Assembly: GCF_900187605.1 (NCBI RefSeq)
Contig: NZ_FYEA01000016.1
Location: 1 to 64,000, forward strand
Direction of reading: 5' to 3'
Length of the DNA stretch: 64,000 nt
Source of the DNA: Pseudomonas sp. Irchel 3H7
Lineage (GTDB): Bacteria > Pseudomonadota > Gammaproteobacteria > Pseudomonadales > Pseudomonadaceae
Each line of letters starts with the position of its first letter. The stretch's first letter is position 1. The translations under genes and the position numbers were made by a program. Positions 35,201 to 43,071 of the stretch are shown here, one piece after another. The notes below the pieces were generated by a model, which saw only the letters and a list, made by a program, of their open reading frames with translations, did no database searches and was not told the DNA's origin.

Positions 35201-36682
35201 GGCAGCAGTGCGTCGAGCAAGGACAACTCCAGCGCCGTGGTCGGCGGTTACGCCGGTAGCCAGGGTGTGAACATCAAGGTCGGCGGCGATGCGCAGTTCG
35301 AAGGCAGTCGTTTCGACGGCGGGCAGGGCGGTGTGAGCATCAAGACGGGCGGTGATCTGGCGCTGAATCAGGCCAATGACCGGCAGACCAGCAATGACAG
35401 CAGCCTGCGCGGCAATGGCTCGCTGACGGTCGGCACCTTGCCCGGCACCGATGGCACCAACGTTGATCTCGGCGCCGGTTTCCAGCTTGATCACAGCGGC
35501 AAGCAAAGCACTGACACTCAGGCCCATGTGGCGAGCATCACCGGCAACGGTCCGGTGCAACTCAGCAGCGGCGGCGATCAAGTCCAGCAAGGCACGAAAA
35601 TCGACAGCGCTGGCGCCATCGATCTGCACGCTGATGGCAAGTTCGATCTGCAAGCCGCAACCGACACTCACACCGCGATCGGCAGCAACCTCGGCGGCGG
35701 CTTGAAGGGTGGCGGCAGCAAAACCAGCAGCGAGAAGAGCCGCGATCAGGGCGGCAATCTGAGTGGCAACTTCAATATCGGTCGGGTCAACGAGGATTCG
35801 AAAACCCTTACCGCTGGCCAACTCAACAGCCAGAGCGGCATCGCGTTGAGCGGTGATTCGATTCATCTGCAAGGCACGCAAGTCAGCGCACCGAACGTCA
35901 GCATCGACGCGCAAAAGGGTGGTTACGTGCAGGAGTCGGCGCAGTCCACCGACCACCGCAATAACTGGAATGTCGCGCTGAATGCCGGTGGCAACCTGAG
36001 CAGCAAAACCCCGACCGCCGCTGATGAGAAGGCCAGCAGCGACCACGGCTTCAACGCCGGGGCCAAAGTCGCTGTGGATTACTTGCAGGGCAGCACCCAG
36101 CAGAACAGCCAGATCAAGGCTGACAGCGTGGTGTTGAACAGCGCTGGTGATGCACAGCTGGCGGGTGCGCGGATCGACGCTAAAGATGTCAGCGGCAAGG
36201 TCGCGGGTGATCTGACCGTCGAAAGCCGTCAGGACGCGAGCAACCACGCCAAGGTCGATGTTGATCTGGGCCTGACTGCGAAGAAAAATCCACCGAGCGA
36301 CAAGGAGAAGCTCGCCGGCACCGACTACAAACCGACACTGAAAGCGCAGGGTGAGTACGCGCACAAGGACAGCGTTGCGCAGGCGTCCGCGATCAGTGCC
36401 AGCCAAGGCGTGAACCTCGCAGTCGGCGGCGCGACACAGCTGACCGGCGCGCGGATTTCGGCGACGCAAGGAAAGGTCGATCTCGGTGGTTCGAAGGTCA
36501 GCAGCACCGATCTGAGTAACCGTGACTACGGCGTGAAAGCGGGCCTTGATCTGCCGCATAAAGCCGAGGAAAACGCACCGAAGGTTTCCCTGGAAAACGG
36601 TACCTTGAAAGTCGGCCCGGTCACCCTGAGCGGGCATCTGGACAGCCAGACCCTGCAAGCCGGGATCGACGAGAAAGGCTGA
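32213..36682 (+). CDS. TpsA filamentous haemagglutinin-like exoprotein
   Basis: A 1489-residue secreted protein. The N-terminus has an extended-type signal region (R-G-K-L-R-W-A-I-A-S-L-F-F-A) and a TPS secretion domain. The latter carries N-G-L/N-G-S-type turns and the signature N-P-N-G-I-S at residues 143-148. The rest is a long right-handed beta-helix of haemagglutinin repeats with motifs such as L-K-A-G-N-I-A-L and S-G-S-Q-V-R-G-G. ATG 32213 is chosen for the site GGAGACG. It is short for CdiA, lacks a VENN motif and shows no recognisable C-terminal toxin domain or downstream immunity gene, so adhesion rather than contact inhibition is likely. Confidence 0.88.
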   Translation: MPAHTFAFHLSPRGKLRWAIASLFFAVHLPSALAGGVVVAPGPGGTAQLQTQGGVPIVNIVAPNGSGLSHNQFLDYNVDRQGLVLNNALQAGQSQLAGQLAANPQLQGQAASVILNEVISRNPSAINGAQEIFGRPADYVLANPNGISVNGGSFINTPNANLVVGRPELNDGKLQSLNTRDASGQLQIHSGGLRNGEGSINLIAPRIDSQGAITARDQLNLTVGRNQVDYASGQVKTVDPAGNTGDQRIDASLFGAMQAGRINIVSTAEGAGVRVGAVQVAGRDGVQIRSAGDLSVSGEAVANSLDVTRAGLRSSQGDVALHSGKDLTLAATDVSARDVTLDAKRNLTLSTVESRKLQEKRENWNNSTIGITWETYDRTQIDSESRQHGSQIIASRDAKLSSGKDTELKAAKVEAAKTLDVQSGGDLRLTAATESHTQTDQGNHRKHLWKADWNSSSEEQRSVTSQLKAGNIALQTAALLRSEGAELNSSGDVQLAGKQVEITTATLTNRSSDNRYSGDLVGGGFFGKTGDADKGKTQHQGSKVNASGKLIVKADDVRISGSQVRGGTDASVISDKGSLVIDGVQDTSHSNNHDKDSKFFGISKDESRQNSKDSSTVRSELVSDSNLKLKSAKDIEVAGSTVKAGGALTADAAGDVNVHSAQNTHDSTDTTHTRGFDAYAKEQTPEQYRAGIHYEDKQQTVTSNDVTQQGSSLSGGSVQVKAGGDVTLKGAEVKSTVGDTTLSGQNVSLLTAADSHKTTTDTSSTGGGFYYTGGLDRAGSGVDFAHSTAQDSTSKTTAQTSSVQSSGSLTINADKLATEGAQLKAGDGLKVAANEIDNRAASNTDSSTHSESNWSADIGANVEYKDIARPIAGAVKDVLGGKVPDKDSLANLGQPNVGIDVAVGHGSASKTEQNNNAVVSRFDGGTVDVKTTGTLHDQGTQYHASAGQVNISADQLLADAASNTHNSSANAVDAKVDVRVYTKTGEDVNVAGSGAGGSSASSKDNSSAVVGGYAGSQGVNIKVGGDAQFEGSRFDGGQGGVSIKTGGDLALNQANDRQTSNDSSLRGNGSLTVGTLPGTDGTNVDLGAGFQLDHSGKQSTDTQAHVASITGNGPVQLSSGGDQVQQGTKIDSAGAIDLHADGKFDLQAATDTHTAIGSNLGGGLKGGGSKTSSEKSRDQGGNLSGNFNIGRVNEDSKTLTAGQLNSQSGIALSGDSIHLQGTQVSAPNVSIDAQKGGYVQESAQSTDHRNNWNVALNAGGNLSSKTPTAADEKASSDHGFNAGAKVAVDYLQGSTQQNSQIKADSVVLNSAGDAQLAGARIDAKDVSGKVAGDLTVESRQDASNHAKVDVDLGLTAKKNPPSDKEKLAGTDYKPTLKAQGEYAHKDSVAQASAISASQGVNLAVGGATQLTGARISATQGKVDLGGSKVSSTDLSNRDYGVKAGLDLPHKAEENAPKVSLENGTLKVGPVTLSGHLDSQTLQAGIDEKG

Positions 36683-36732
36683 TCCAACGGCCAGTGGTGG
36701 ATGCACTTGACCCCGCATCCACCACCCAACCC

Positions 36733-36822
36733 TGTGGGAGCGAGCCTGCTCGCGAAAGCGTCCTGTCAGTCAATGCAACCAGTGACTGATGTACCGCATT
36801 CGCGAGCAGGCTCGCTCCCACA
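36733..36822. repeat. REP pair (GGGAGCGAGCCTGCTCGCGAA class)
   Basis: Inverted copies of TGTGGGAGCGAGCCTGCTCG, about 40 bp apart, follow the tpsA stop. No separate terminator is evident, so this pair may stabilise or end the message. Confidence 0.9.
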
Positions 36823-36890
36823 TTGTTTTGCGCCAGGCGTTAAATCTCGCGCATCATGCGCGACCTTAAAAAACGCCAGGGAGGCAAACA

Positions 36891-37268
36891 ATGAAAACCG
36901 CATTCGTCGCTGTACTCGGGGCTTTGTTGATCGCCCAACCATCCGTGTCCTTCGCGGATAACAGCAACGGCAAAAACCTCTATTCGCAGCGCTGCGCTGT
37001 GTGCCACGGCGCCGATATAAAAGGCAGCGGACCGTTGGCGCGTAAAAGCAATCCGCCCACACCCGACCTGACCACCTCCGCGTTCAAAAAACGCCTGAGT
37101 GAATATCCGGGGGTGATTGTGTCGTCGATCATCCTTCGCCCGAACGGCAACCTGATTCCAAAAACGCTGCAGGAAAACGGGGTAAAAATACCGCCGCATG
37201 CCTGGAGCGTTAAGGATCTGCGTGACTTGCATGACTACATGAGTGGTGTGATTTCGATAAAACGCTGA
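36891..37268 (+). CDS. Periplasmic class I c-type cytochrome
   Basis: A 125-residue protein with a signal peptide ending V-S-F-A and a single haem-binding motif C-A-V-C-H near residues 36-40, in Y-S-Q-R-C-A-V-C-H-G-A-D. One haem and about 100 mature residues fit a small cytochrome c class I electron carrier. The distal Met is not obvious: no strong candidate lies near the end apart from D-Y-M-S. The ribosome site GGGAGG is strong. It sits just before fecI but is probably transcribed apart from it. Confidence 0.85.
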   Translation: MKTAFVAVLGALLIAQPSVSFADNSNGKNLYSQRCAVCHGADIKGSGPLARKSNPPTPDLTTSAFKKRLSEYPGVIVSSIILRPNGNLIPKTLQENGVKIPPHAWSVKDLRDLHDYMSGVISIKR

Positions 37269-37317
37269 GCTCGCGAGGCGACCCGGACGGTCGGATTTGA
37301 GGAATCCATTGCTTCGG

Positions 37318-37336
37318 CTTAATGGTAACCATTACT
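37318..37336 (+). promoter_or_regulatory. Fur-box-like site before fecI
   Basis: The 19-bp stretch around AATGGT-A-ACCATT matches 13 of 19 positions of the classic Fur box (GATAATGATAATCATTATC). It lies about 40 bp before the proposed fecI start, as expected for an iron-repressed ECF sigma factor. A possible -10, TACTAT, overlaps its right edge. Confidence 0.55.
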
Positions 37337-37374
37337 ATTCACACCCTTTTCCTCAGCACGCCGCCCATACCCCA

Positions 37375-37866
37375 ATGCGTCCCCGCAGACCCGGCTTTTT
37401 CGAGCATTACGAAGAGTTGATCGGCACCTGGACTCGCCGCCTGCGCAATCGCGCGCAGGCCGAGGATCTGGCGCACGACACCTTTGTGCGGGTGCTTGAG
37501 TCGGATTCGGCGGCGGTGCAGCAGCCCCGGGCGTATTTGCACCAGACCGCGCGTAATATCGCGGTCGACGGTTATCGGCGTGAGGATCGGCGCGGCGCCA
37601 TGGAGTCCCAGGCCATCGATCACAGTGAGCCGTCATCCGGCGACCCGGAGCATTACATGCATGCGATCCAGTTGGCTGACTCCATCGAACGGGCGCTCGC
37701 TGAATTGCCGGTCAATTGCCGCAAGATCTTCGTCTGGCAGAAGATCGAAGGCCTGACCCAGGCGGAAATCGCCGAACGCCTGGGCCTGTCCAAGAACATG
37801 GTCGAAAAGTATATGATCCGCACCCTGCGGCATCTGCGTGATCGCCTCGACGGGTTGCAGTCATGA
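37375..37866 (+). CDS. fecI: FecI-like ECF sigma factor
   Basis: A 163-residue iron-starvation sigma factor. Region 2 is seen in F-E-H-Y-E-E-L-I-G-T-W and A-E-D-L-A-H-D-T-F-V-R-V-L; region 4 in L-P-V-N-C-R-K-I-F-V-W-Q-K-I-E-G-L-T-Q-A-E-I-A-E-R-L-G-L-S. It should direct RNA polymerase to the fecA promoter after a signal from FecA through FecR. ATG 37375 fits homologues that begin near R-R-P-G-F-F, though no good ribosome site is seen; an in-frame TTG at 37297 is unlikely. Confidence 0.9.
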   Translation: MRPRRPGFFEHYEELIGTWTRRLRNRAQAEDLAHDTFVRVLESDSAAVQQPRAYLHQTARNIAVDGYRREDRRGAMESQAIDHSEPSSGDPEHYMHAIQLADSIERALAELPVNCRKIFVWQKIEGLTQAEIAERLGLSKNMVEKYMIRTLRHLRDRLDGLQS

Positions 37867-37906
37867 ACCGCCGCAGCTTTTCATCCCTAGCCCAACAGGA
37901 CATTCC

Positions 37907-38890
37907 ATGATGGATACGCGTGATTGCGCGTGCGGGCAAACAACGGTGCGCGATGACGCGGCTCGCTGGTTTGTGCGTTTGCAGGAGCCGGCCGTCAGTG
38001 CCGACGAGCAGCAGCGCTTCGATGCCTGGCTGAATCAACATCCGCAGCACCGTGACGAATTCCAATTGCTGCAGGGCTTGTGGTCGGCGGCGGATTTGCT
38101 CCCGGCGCCACGCCTCAAAGCCCTTGTTGAAACGCCGCCCACTCGCCGCGAGCGCCGTCCGATGCTGCGTTATGCCGTGGCCGCGAGTGTGCTGGCGGTG
38201 GCGCTCGGCCTGGGTTTGTTCAGTGGTTTGAATCATCCCGGCGGCTACAGCGCCGAATTCGCCACGGCGCTGGGTGAGCGCAAACACGTGGCGCTGCCGG
38301 ACGGTTCGGTGATCGATCTGAACAGCCGCAGCCGCTTGCAAGTGCACTATGAAAAGGATCGTCGACTGATCGAGTTGAGCGAAGGCGAAGCGCTGTTCAG
38401 CGTTGCGCACGATACCTCGCGACCGTTCGTGGTCGAGACCGGAAATGGCAAGGTCACGGTCACCGGCACGCGTTTCGATGTGCGCCGCGATGTCACACAA
38501 ACCCGCGTAGCGGTGGAGCAGGGCACGGTGAAAGTGCAGGGGCGCGATGCAGCGGATGATCACTTCATCAGCCTGACCGCAGGCCTCGGCACTTATGTCG
38601 ATGCGCAGGGCAAAGTCGCCGCCGCCTATGCAGTCAACCCGGCGGAGCTGACAGCGTGGCGCAGCGGCAAACTGGTGTTCAACAACGCCAGCCTCAGTGA
38701 GGTCGCGGCCGAAGTCTCGCGTTACCGTGAGCAGCCGCTGACCGTGGCCAATCCGGCCGTGGCCAGTCTGCGCCTGACCAGCGTGTTCAAATCGGACAAC
38801 ACCGACGCTTTGCTCAAAGCCTTGCCGAGCATCCTGCCGGTGGCCGTTCACACCCTTGCGGATGGCAGTCAGGAAATAATCGCAAAATAA
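37907..38890 (+). CDS. fecR: FecR-like sigma regulator
   Basis: A 327-residue anti-sigma/sigma regulator. The cytoplasmic N-terminal domain has the DUF4880-type pattern A-A-R-W-F-V-R-L-Q ... R-F-D-A-W-L-N-Q-H-P-Q-H. A membrane helix lies near residues 85-105 (L-R-Y-A-V-A-A-S-V-L-A-V-A-L). The periplasmic FecR domain includes L-P-D-G-S-V-I-D-L-N-S-R-S-R and V-T-G-T-R-F-D-V-R. ATG 37907 has AGGA upstream. It senses the FecA signalling domain in the periplasm and activates FecI. Confidence 0.92.
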   Translation: MMDTRDCACGQTTVRDDAARWFVRLQEPAVSADEQQRFDAWLNQHPQHRDEFQLLQGLWSAADLLPAPRLKALVETPPTRRERRPMLRYAVAASVLAVALGLGLFSGLNHPGGYSAEFATALGERKHVALPDGSVIDLNSRSRLQVHYEKDRRLIELSEGEALFSVAHDTSRPFVVETGNGKVTVTGTRFDVRRDVTQTRVAVEQGTVKVQGRDAADDHFISLTAGLGTYVDAQGKVAAAYAVNPAELTAWRSGKLVFNNASLSEVAAEVSRYREQPLTVANPAVASLRLTSVFKSDNTDALLKALPSILPVAVHTLADGSQEIIAK

Positions 38891-38988
38891 AATTCAGGTT
38901 TTTTTCGAGTTCATCGTCTTCCTGTTCAACTGCAACTGGTTTGCATTAACAGCCGCACACTCTTGCGATCCACAGGACTACGTACGAC

Positions 38989-41415
38989 GTGAAAAACACC
39001 ACTGCCAACAACAAAAAATCCCCTTGGCTGCCGCTGGCCCTAGCGCTGGCGGTCAACGCTGCCATGCCGCTGGCGTTTGCCGGTGAAGCGATTCATATCC
39101 GCGCGCAGCCATTGGGTCAGGCCCTCAGCGAACTGGGCCAGCAGACATCGCTGCAAGTGTTTTTCAGCCCGGACCTGGTCGCCGGCAAACAGGCGCCGGC
39201 AGTCGACGGTGATATCTCGCCGGAGCAGGCGTTGCGCCAATTGCTGCAGGGCAGCGGTCTGGATTATCAGATCAACGAAGGTTCGGTAACGCTGTCGCCG
39301 GCCGCGAGTTCCGCCGCCAGCAACGGCCCGTTGGAACTGGGCGTGACCGACATCAAGGTGGTTGGCGACTGGCTCGGTGATGCCAACGCCGCCGTGGTGC
39401 AGAACCATCCCGGCGCGCGCACGGTGATCCGCCGCGAAGCCATGGTCGAGCAGGGCGCGATGAACGTCAGCGACGTGCTCAAGCGTGTCCCGGGCGTGCA
39501 GGTGCAGGATTCCAACGGCACTGGCGGCAGCGATATTTCCCTCAACGTCGGCGTGCGCGGTCTGACCTCGCGTCTGTCGCCGCGCTCCACCGTGTTGATC
39601 GACGGCGTACCGGCGGCATTCGCCCCGTACGGTCAACCGCAACTGTCGATGGCGCCGATTTCCTCGGGCAACCTCGACAGCATCGACGTGGTGCGTGGCG
39701 CCGGTTCGGTGCGTTATGGGCCGCAGAACGTCGGCGGGGTGATCAACTTCGTCACCCGCGCGATCCCGGAAAAAGCCACCGGTGAAATCGGCACCACCCT
39801 GGAAACCACTCAGTACGGTGGCTGGAAACACATCGATACGGCGTTCCTCGGTGGCACTGCCGACAACGGCATGGGCGTGGCGTTGCTGTATTCGGGCGTC
39901 AACGGCAACGGTTACCGCGAGCGCAACAACGGCAACGACATCGACGACGTGTTGCTCAAGACCCATTGGGCGCCCACCGATCAGGACGATTTCAGCCTCA
40001 ACTTCCACTACTACGACGCCACGGCCGACATGCCCGGCGGTCTGACGCAAAAACAGTACGACGCCAAACCGTATGACTCGGTGCGTGACTACGATCAGTT
40101 CACCGGTCGGCGCAAAGACGTGTCGTTCAAATGGATCCGTCAGATCGACGAACGCACCCAGGCGGAAATCCTCACTTATTACACCGACAGTTTCCGTGGC
40201 AGCACCATCGCCGCGCGCGACCAGAAAACCCTCAGCTCCTATCCGCGCTCGTATTACACGCTGGGCATCGAGCCACGGGTCTCGCGGGTCTTCGATGTCG
40301 GCCCGACCACGCAGGAAGTCAGCGTCGGTTATCGCTACCTGAAAGAGGCGATGCACGAATCGTCGAGCCGAGTGGCGCTGGTCAATAATCAGCCGGTGCT
40401 CACGCCGACGTCTGATGGTCATGTTTTCCAGGATCGTACCGGCGGCACCGAAGCCAACTCGGTCTACCTCGACAACAAAATCGATGTCGGCAACTGGACC
40501 ATCACCCCGGGCATCCGCTTCGAACACATCAGCACCGACTGGCATGACCGCGCGGTGCTCGACACGGCCGGCAAACCGGTGCAGGCAAAAAACCGCAGCA
40601 TCGAGAGCAACGAGCCGCTGCCGGCGCTGAGCGTGATGTATCACCTGTCGGACGCGTGGAAACTGTTCGCCAACTATGAAACCTCGTTCGGCAGCCTGCA
40701 GTATTTCCAGCTCGGTCAGGGCGGCTCGGGTGATCAGACCGCCAATGGCCTGGAGCCGGAAAAGGCCAAGACCTACGAGATCGGTACGCGCTACAACGAT
40801 GATGTGTGGGGCGGTGAGGTAACGCTGTTCTACATCGACTTCGATGACGAGCTGCAATACATCAGCAACGATGTCGGCTGGACGAATCTCGGCGCGACCA
40901 AGCACCAAGGCATCGAAGCGTCGGTGCACTACGACATGGCGGCACTGGATCCGCGTCTCGATGGCTTGACCGCCAACGCCGGTTTCACTTACACCCGCGC
41001 CACGTATGAAGGCGAGATTCCGGGTTTCAAGGGCCGTGATCTGCCGTTCTATTCGCGTCAGGTGGCGACCGTCGGTTTGCGTTACGACATCAACCGCTGG
41101 ACCTACAACCTCGACGGTTTCGCCCAGTCGAAACAGCGCTCGCCGGGCACCGGGGTTAACGCTGATGGCAGCTTCAACGGCAACTACATCACTGACGGCA
41201 CCGCAGACGGGCAGTACGGCGACATTCCGGGTTACGTGACCTGGAACGTGCGTGGCGGCTATGACTTCGGACCGCAGGTGTCGAACCTGAAGCTGGGCGC
41301 CGGGGTGAAGAACGTCTTCGACAAGCAGTACTTCACCCGCTCCAGCGACAACAACTCGGGGATGTATGTCGGCGCGCCGCGTACGTTCTTTGTGCAGGCC
41401 AGCGTCGGTTTCTAA
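38989..41415 (+). CDS. fecA: FecA-like ferric citrate TonB-dependent receptor
   Basis: An 808-residue outer-membrane receptor. After the signal peptide comes an N-terminal signalling (STN) domain (I-H-I-R-A-Q-P-L-G-Q-A-L-S-E-L), then a plug and a 22-strand barrel ending in Q-A-S-V-G-F. It follows E. coli FecA closely: V-V-G-D-W-L-G-D-A, N-G-T-G-G-S, A-P-Y-G-Q-P-Q-L-S, V-R-Y-G-P-Q-N-V-G-G-V-I-N-F-V-T-R-A-I-P and D-N-G-M-G-V-A-L-L-Y-S-G. It takes up ferric dicitrate with TonB energy and signals to FecR. The start is GTG. It is transcribed after fecR, probably from its own FecI promoter in the 98-bp gap. Confidence 0.93.
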   Translation: MKNTTANNKKSPWLPLALALAVNAAMPLAFAGEAIHIRAQPLGQALSELGQQTSLQVFFSPDLVAGKQAPAVDGDISPEQALRQLLQGSGLDYQINEGSVTLSPAASSAASNGPLELGVTDIKVVGDWLGDANAAVVQNHPGARTVIRREAMVEQGAMNVSDVLKRVPGVQVQDSNGTGGSDISLNVGVRGLTSRLSPRSTVLIDGVPAAFAPYGQPQLSMAPISSGNLDSIDVVRGAGSVRYGPQNVGGVINFVTRAIPEKATGEIGTTLETTQYGGWKHIDTAFLGGTADNGMGVALLYSGVNGNGYRERNNGNDIDDVLLKTHWAPTDQDDFSLNFHYYDATADMPGGLTQKQYDAKPYDSVRDYDQFTGRRKDVSFKWIRQIDERTQAEILTYYTDSFRGSTIAARDQKTLSSYPRSYYTLGIEPRVSRVFDVGPTTQEVSVGYRYLKEAMHESSSRVALVNNQPVLTPTSDGHVFQDRTGGTEANSVYLDNKIDVGNWTITPGIRFEHISTDWHDRAVLDTAGKPVQAKNRSIESNEPLPALSVMYHLSDAWKLFANYETSFGSLQYFQLGQGGSGDQTANGLEPEKAKTYEIGTRYNDDVWGGEVTLFYIDFDDELQYISNDVGWTNLGATKHQGIEASVHYDMAALDPRLDGLTANAGFTYTRATYEGEIPGFKGRDLPFYSRQVATVGLRYDINRWTYNLDGFAQSKQRSPGTGVNADGSFNGNYITDGTADGQYGDIPGYVTWNVRGGYDFGPQVSNLKLGAGVKNVFDKQYFTRSSDNNSGMYVGAPRTFFVQASVGF

Positions 41416-41420
41416 GATGC

Positions 41421-41460
41421 TGTTGTGGCTGAACCGGTTTCACACGACTCAGTCACAACA
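41421..41460. terminator. Imperfect hairpin between convergent genes
   Basis: TGTTGTGGCTGA and TCAGTCACAACA form a 12-bp stem with one mismatch and a 16-base loop, between the fecA and protease stops. No T run is present, so termination by it is uncertain. Confidence 0.35.
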
Positions 41461-41469
41461 GGCCTGAAG

Positions 41470-42978
41470 CTATTGAGGAATCAGAAAGTCGATGGTCGGT
41501 CCGGGATTCCCCGCCAGGTCTGCGCCTTTGAGGCAGACGTTCTGCCGGCCATTGGCAACGGAAACATGGAACACGCCCGTGGAGGGCGATACGCGCTGGA
41601 ATCCCAGCCCGTCATTGCAGTTGATGCTCCCGGGCTGCCCGGACTTGTATTGAAATTGAAAGGGATCCAGATCCGGTGAGACCGGAAAAACCCTGACATC
41701 GTAGTCATCGTCACCCACCCATTCGATTTTATAGGCCGGCGCCAACGGCGCTGGTGCTTCCAGCAACCACCGCCAATAGATGCTGGGGGTTTTTCCATCC
41801 GATTGTTTTGGCACGTCCGTAGGCCGCTGTTGGCCAATCAGGCAGAGAAAATATAGCCCCGCACCTCCTTTGAGTTCATGGCTCAACTGATTCTCGGAGC
41901 CAGGGCGAGCGGTTTGTACCTGGCTATACCCAGCAAGCGACTGGCATTCGTCCAGCGTGCGCGTATAGCGATAGCGGTAGTAGGGAGCGCTCAATGCGAA
42001 GGTTTGCAGCCAATGCCATGGCACGACTTGTCCGTGCTCGTCACGCTCGACTTTGATGTAATCGCTGTTTTGCGATGATGTCGGAAAAGACCATGCCGCT
42101 CCCAGCGGGCAGTCACCCGGACGCGGGTCGAAACGCCCCTTGGTGAAGCAGGCACCCAGGCCTTCGGTTGTGGAGGCGTAGTTGGTGTCAGTTCGCTTGT
42201 TGACCTGCCCGGCAACGACTTCACAGGGGGCGCCCTTGTCACATCGATTACGCTCACTTCCGCGCGTGGTAGTGCCCAACACAGCCACGACTTCATTGGT
42301 ATAACGCGCAAGCAACGGTGAGCCGGATAATCCACTGACAACATCGAGGCAACGGTTGCTCGATTGTCCTACCCATCGCCACGGGCCTTCGATGACCGCT
42401 GCCGAATGTTCCTGTTTGCATGCCATTCGCTGAATGAAGCCGTTCACGGGCGCGCCGGTGATCAAAATGTTTTCTTCGGGGGGCAAGGGGGCATGCGCCA
42501 GTTTCAGAGGCTCGATACCGTCGCTGATCAACTGTTCCAGAGGCTGTTCAAGTTCAACGATGGAGATGTCTTGGCCACGCAGCGTGCTCCAGCCAATCCG
42601 GCTTACCGCATAGGAGCGACTGTGCGGTTGCGTGTCGAAAAAATAATTGAACGTAACCCGACCCTTTGCAGGCTGATTGACGATGACCTCGTTATTGCCT
42701 ATCTCCGGATGTGTGCAGTGTCCGGAGGTCAGTACATAAGCCGGATTCGACACAGTACCGGGTTCTCGTGTGTCAATGAGTGTACCGGAGCAGGTCATGC
42801 CGCCTTCAACTTCGACACGGCCAATGGCTTGCCAATGCGCATAACGTCCGTTGGCATTGGCCAGCCGCTCAGCGGGAGCAAAGTTGGCTCCGCCTTCGCC
42901 CCAGTCGTATCGATTGACGGAGGCGCATCCCTGGAGAAGAGCGATAAGTGCAACAGCCGATCCAATTCGAATATTCAT
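41470..42978 (-). CDS. Trypsin-like serine protease, predicted lipoprotein
   Basis: A 502-residue exported protein with a lipobox L-L-Q-G-C near residues 15-18, so membrane-anchored. The N-terminal half has a chymotrypsin fold: V-L-T-S-G-H-C with catalytic His87, D-I-S-I-V-E-L with Asp137, and G-L-S-G-S-P-L with nucleophile Ser218. Leu replaces the usual Asp of G-D-S-G-S-P, which could loosen specificity or activity. A C-terminal region of about 230 residues with several Cys and Trp has no known domain. It is a single gene, convergent with fecA; the substrate is unknown. Confidence 0.75.
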   Translation of the reverse strand: MNIRIGSAVALIALLQGCASVNRYDWGEGGANFAPAERLANANGRYAHWQAIGRVEVEGGMTCSGTLIDTREPGTVSNPAYVLTSGHCTHPEIGNNEVIVNQPAKGRVTFNYFFDTQPHSRSYAVSRIGWSTLRGQDISIVELEQPLEQLISDGIEPLKLAHAPLPPEENILITGAPVNGFIQRMACKQEHSAAVIEGPWRWVGQSSNRCLDVVSGLSGSPLLARYTNEVVAVLGTTTRGSERNRCDKGAPCEVVAGQVNKRTDTNYASTTEGLGACFTKGRFDPRPGDCPLGAAWSFPTSSQNSDYIKVERDEHGQVVPWHWLQTFALSAPYYRYRYTRTLDECQSLAGYSQVQTARPGSENQLSHELKGGAGLYFLCLIGQQRPTDVPKQSDGKTPSIYWRWLLEAPAPLAPAYKIEWVGDDDYDVRVFPVSPDLDPFQFQYKSGQPGSINCNDGLGFQRVSPSTGVFHVSVANGRQNVCLKGADLAGNPGPTIDFLIPQ

Positions 42979-43071
42979 GACAGATTTCCATTTCCGCGTG
43001 GCTGGAAATCACCATGATTCAAAGGGTCAAGGCCTGTCTACTGTCAAACCTGACAGGTGTCGCGCCAATCT

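Noticed and set aside
33671..36718. A 1015-codon open frame antisense to the TpsA gene
   Set aside because: It is the shadow of a G+C-rich repetitive gene: no ribosome site, composition driven by the opposite strand, and the plus-strand protein has clear haemagglutinin motifs.
39040..40929. A 629-codon open frame antisense to fecA
   Set aside because: The fecA product matches its family end to end; the antisense frame has no recognisable features.
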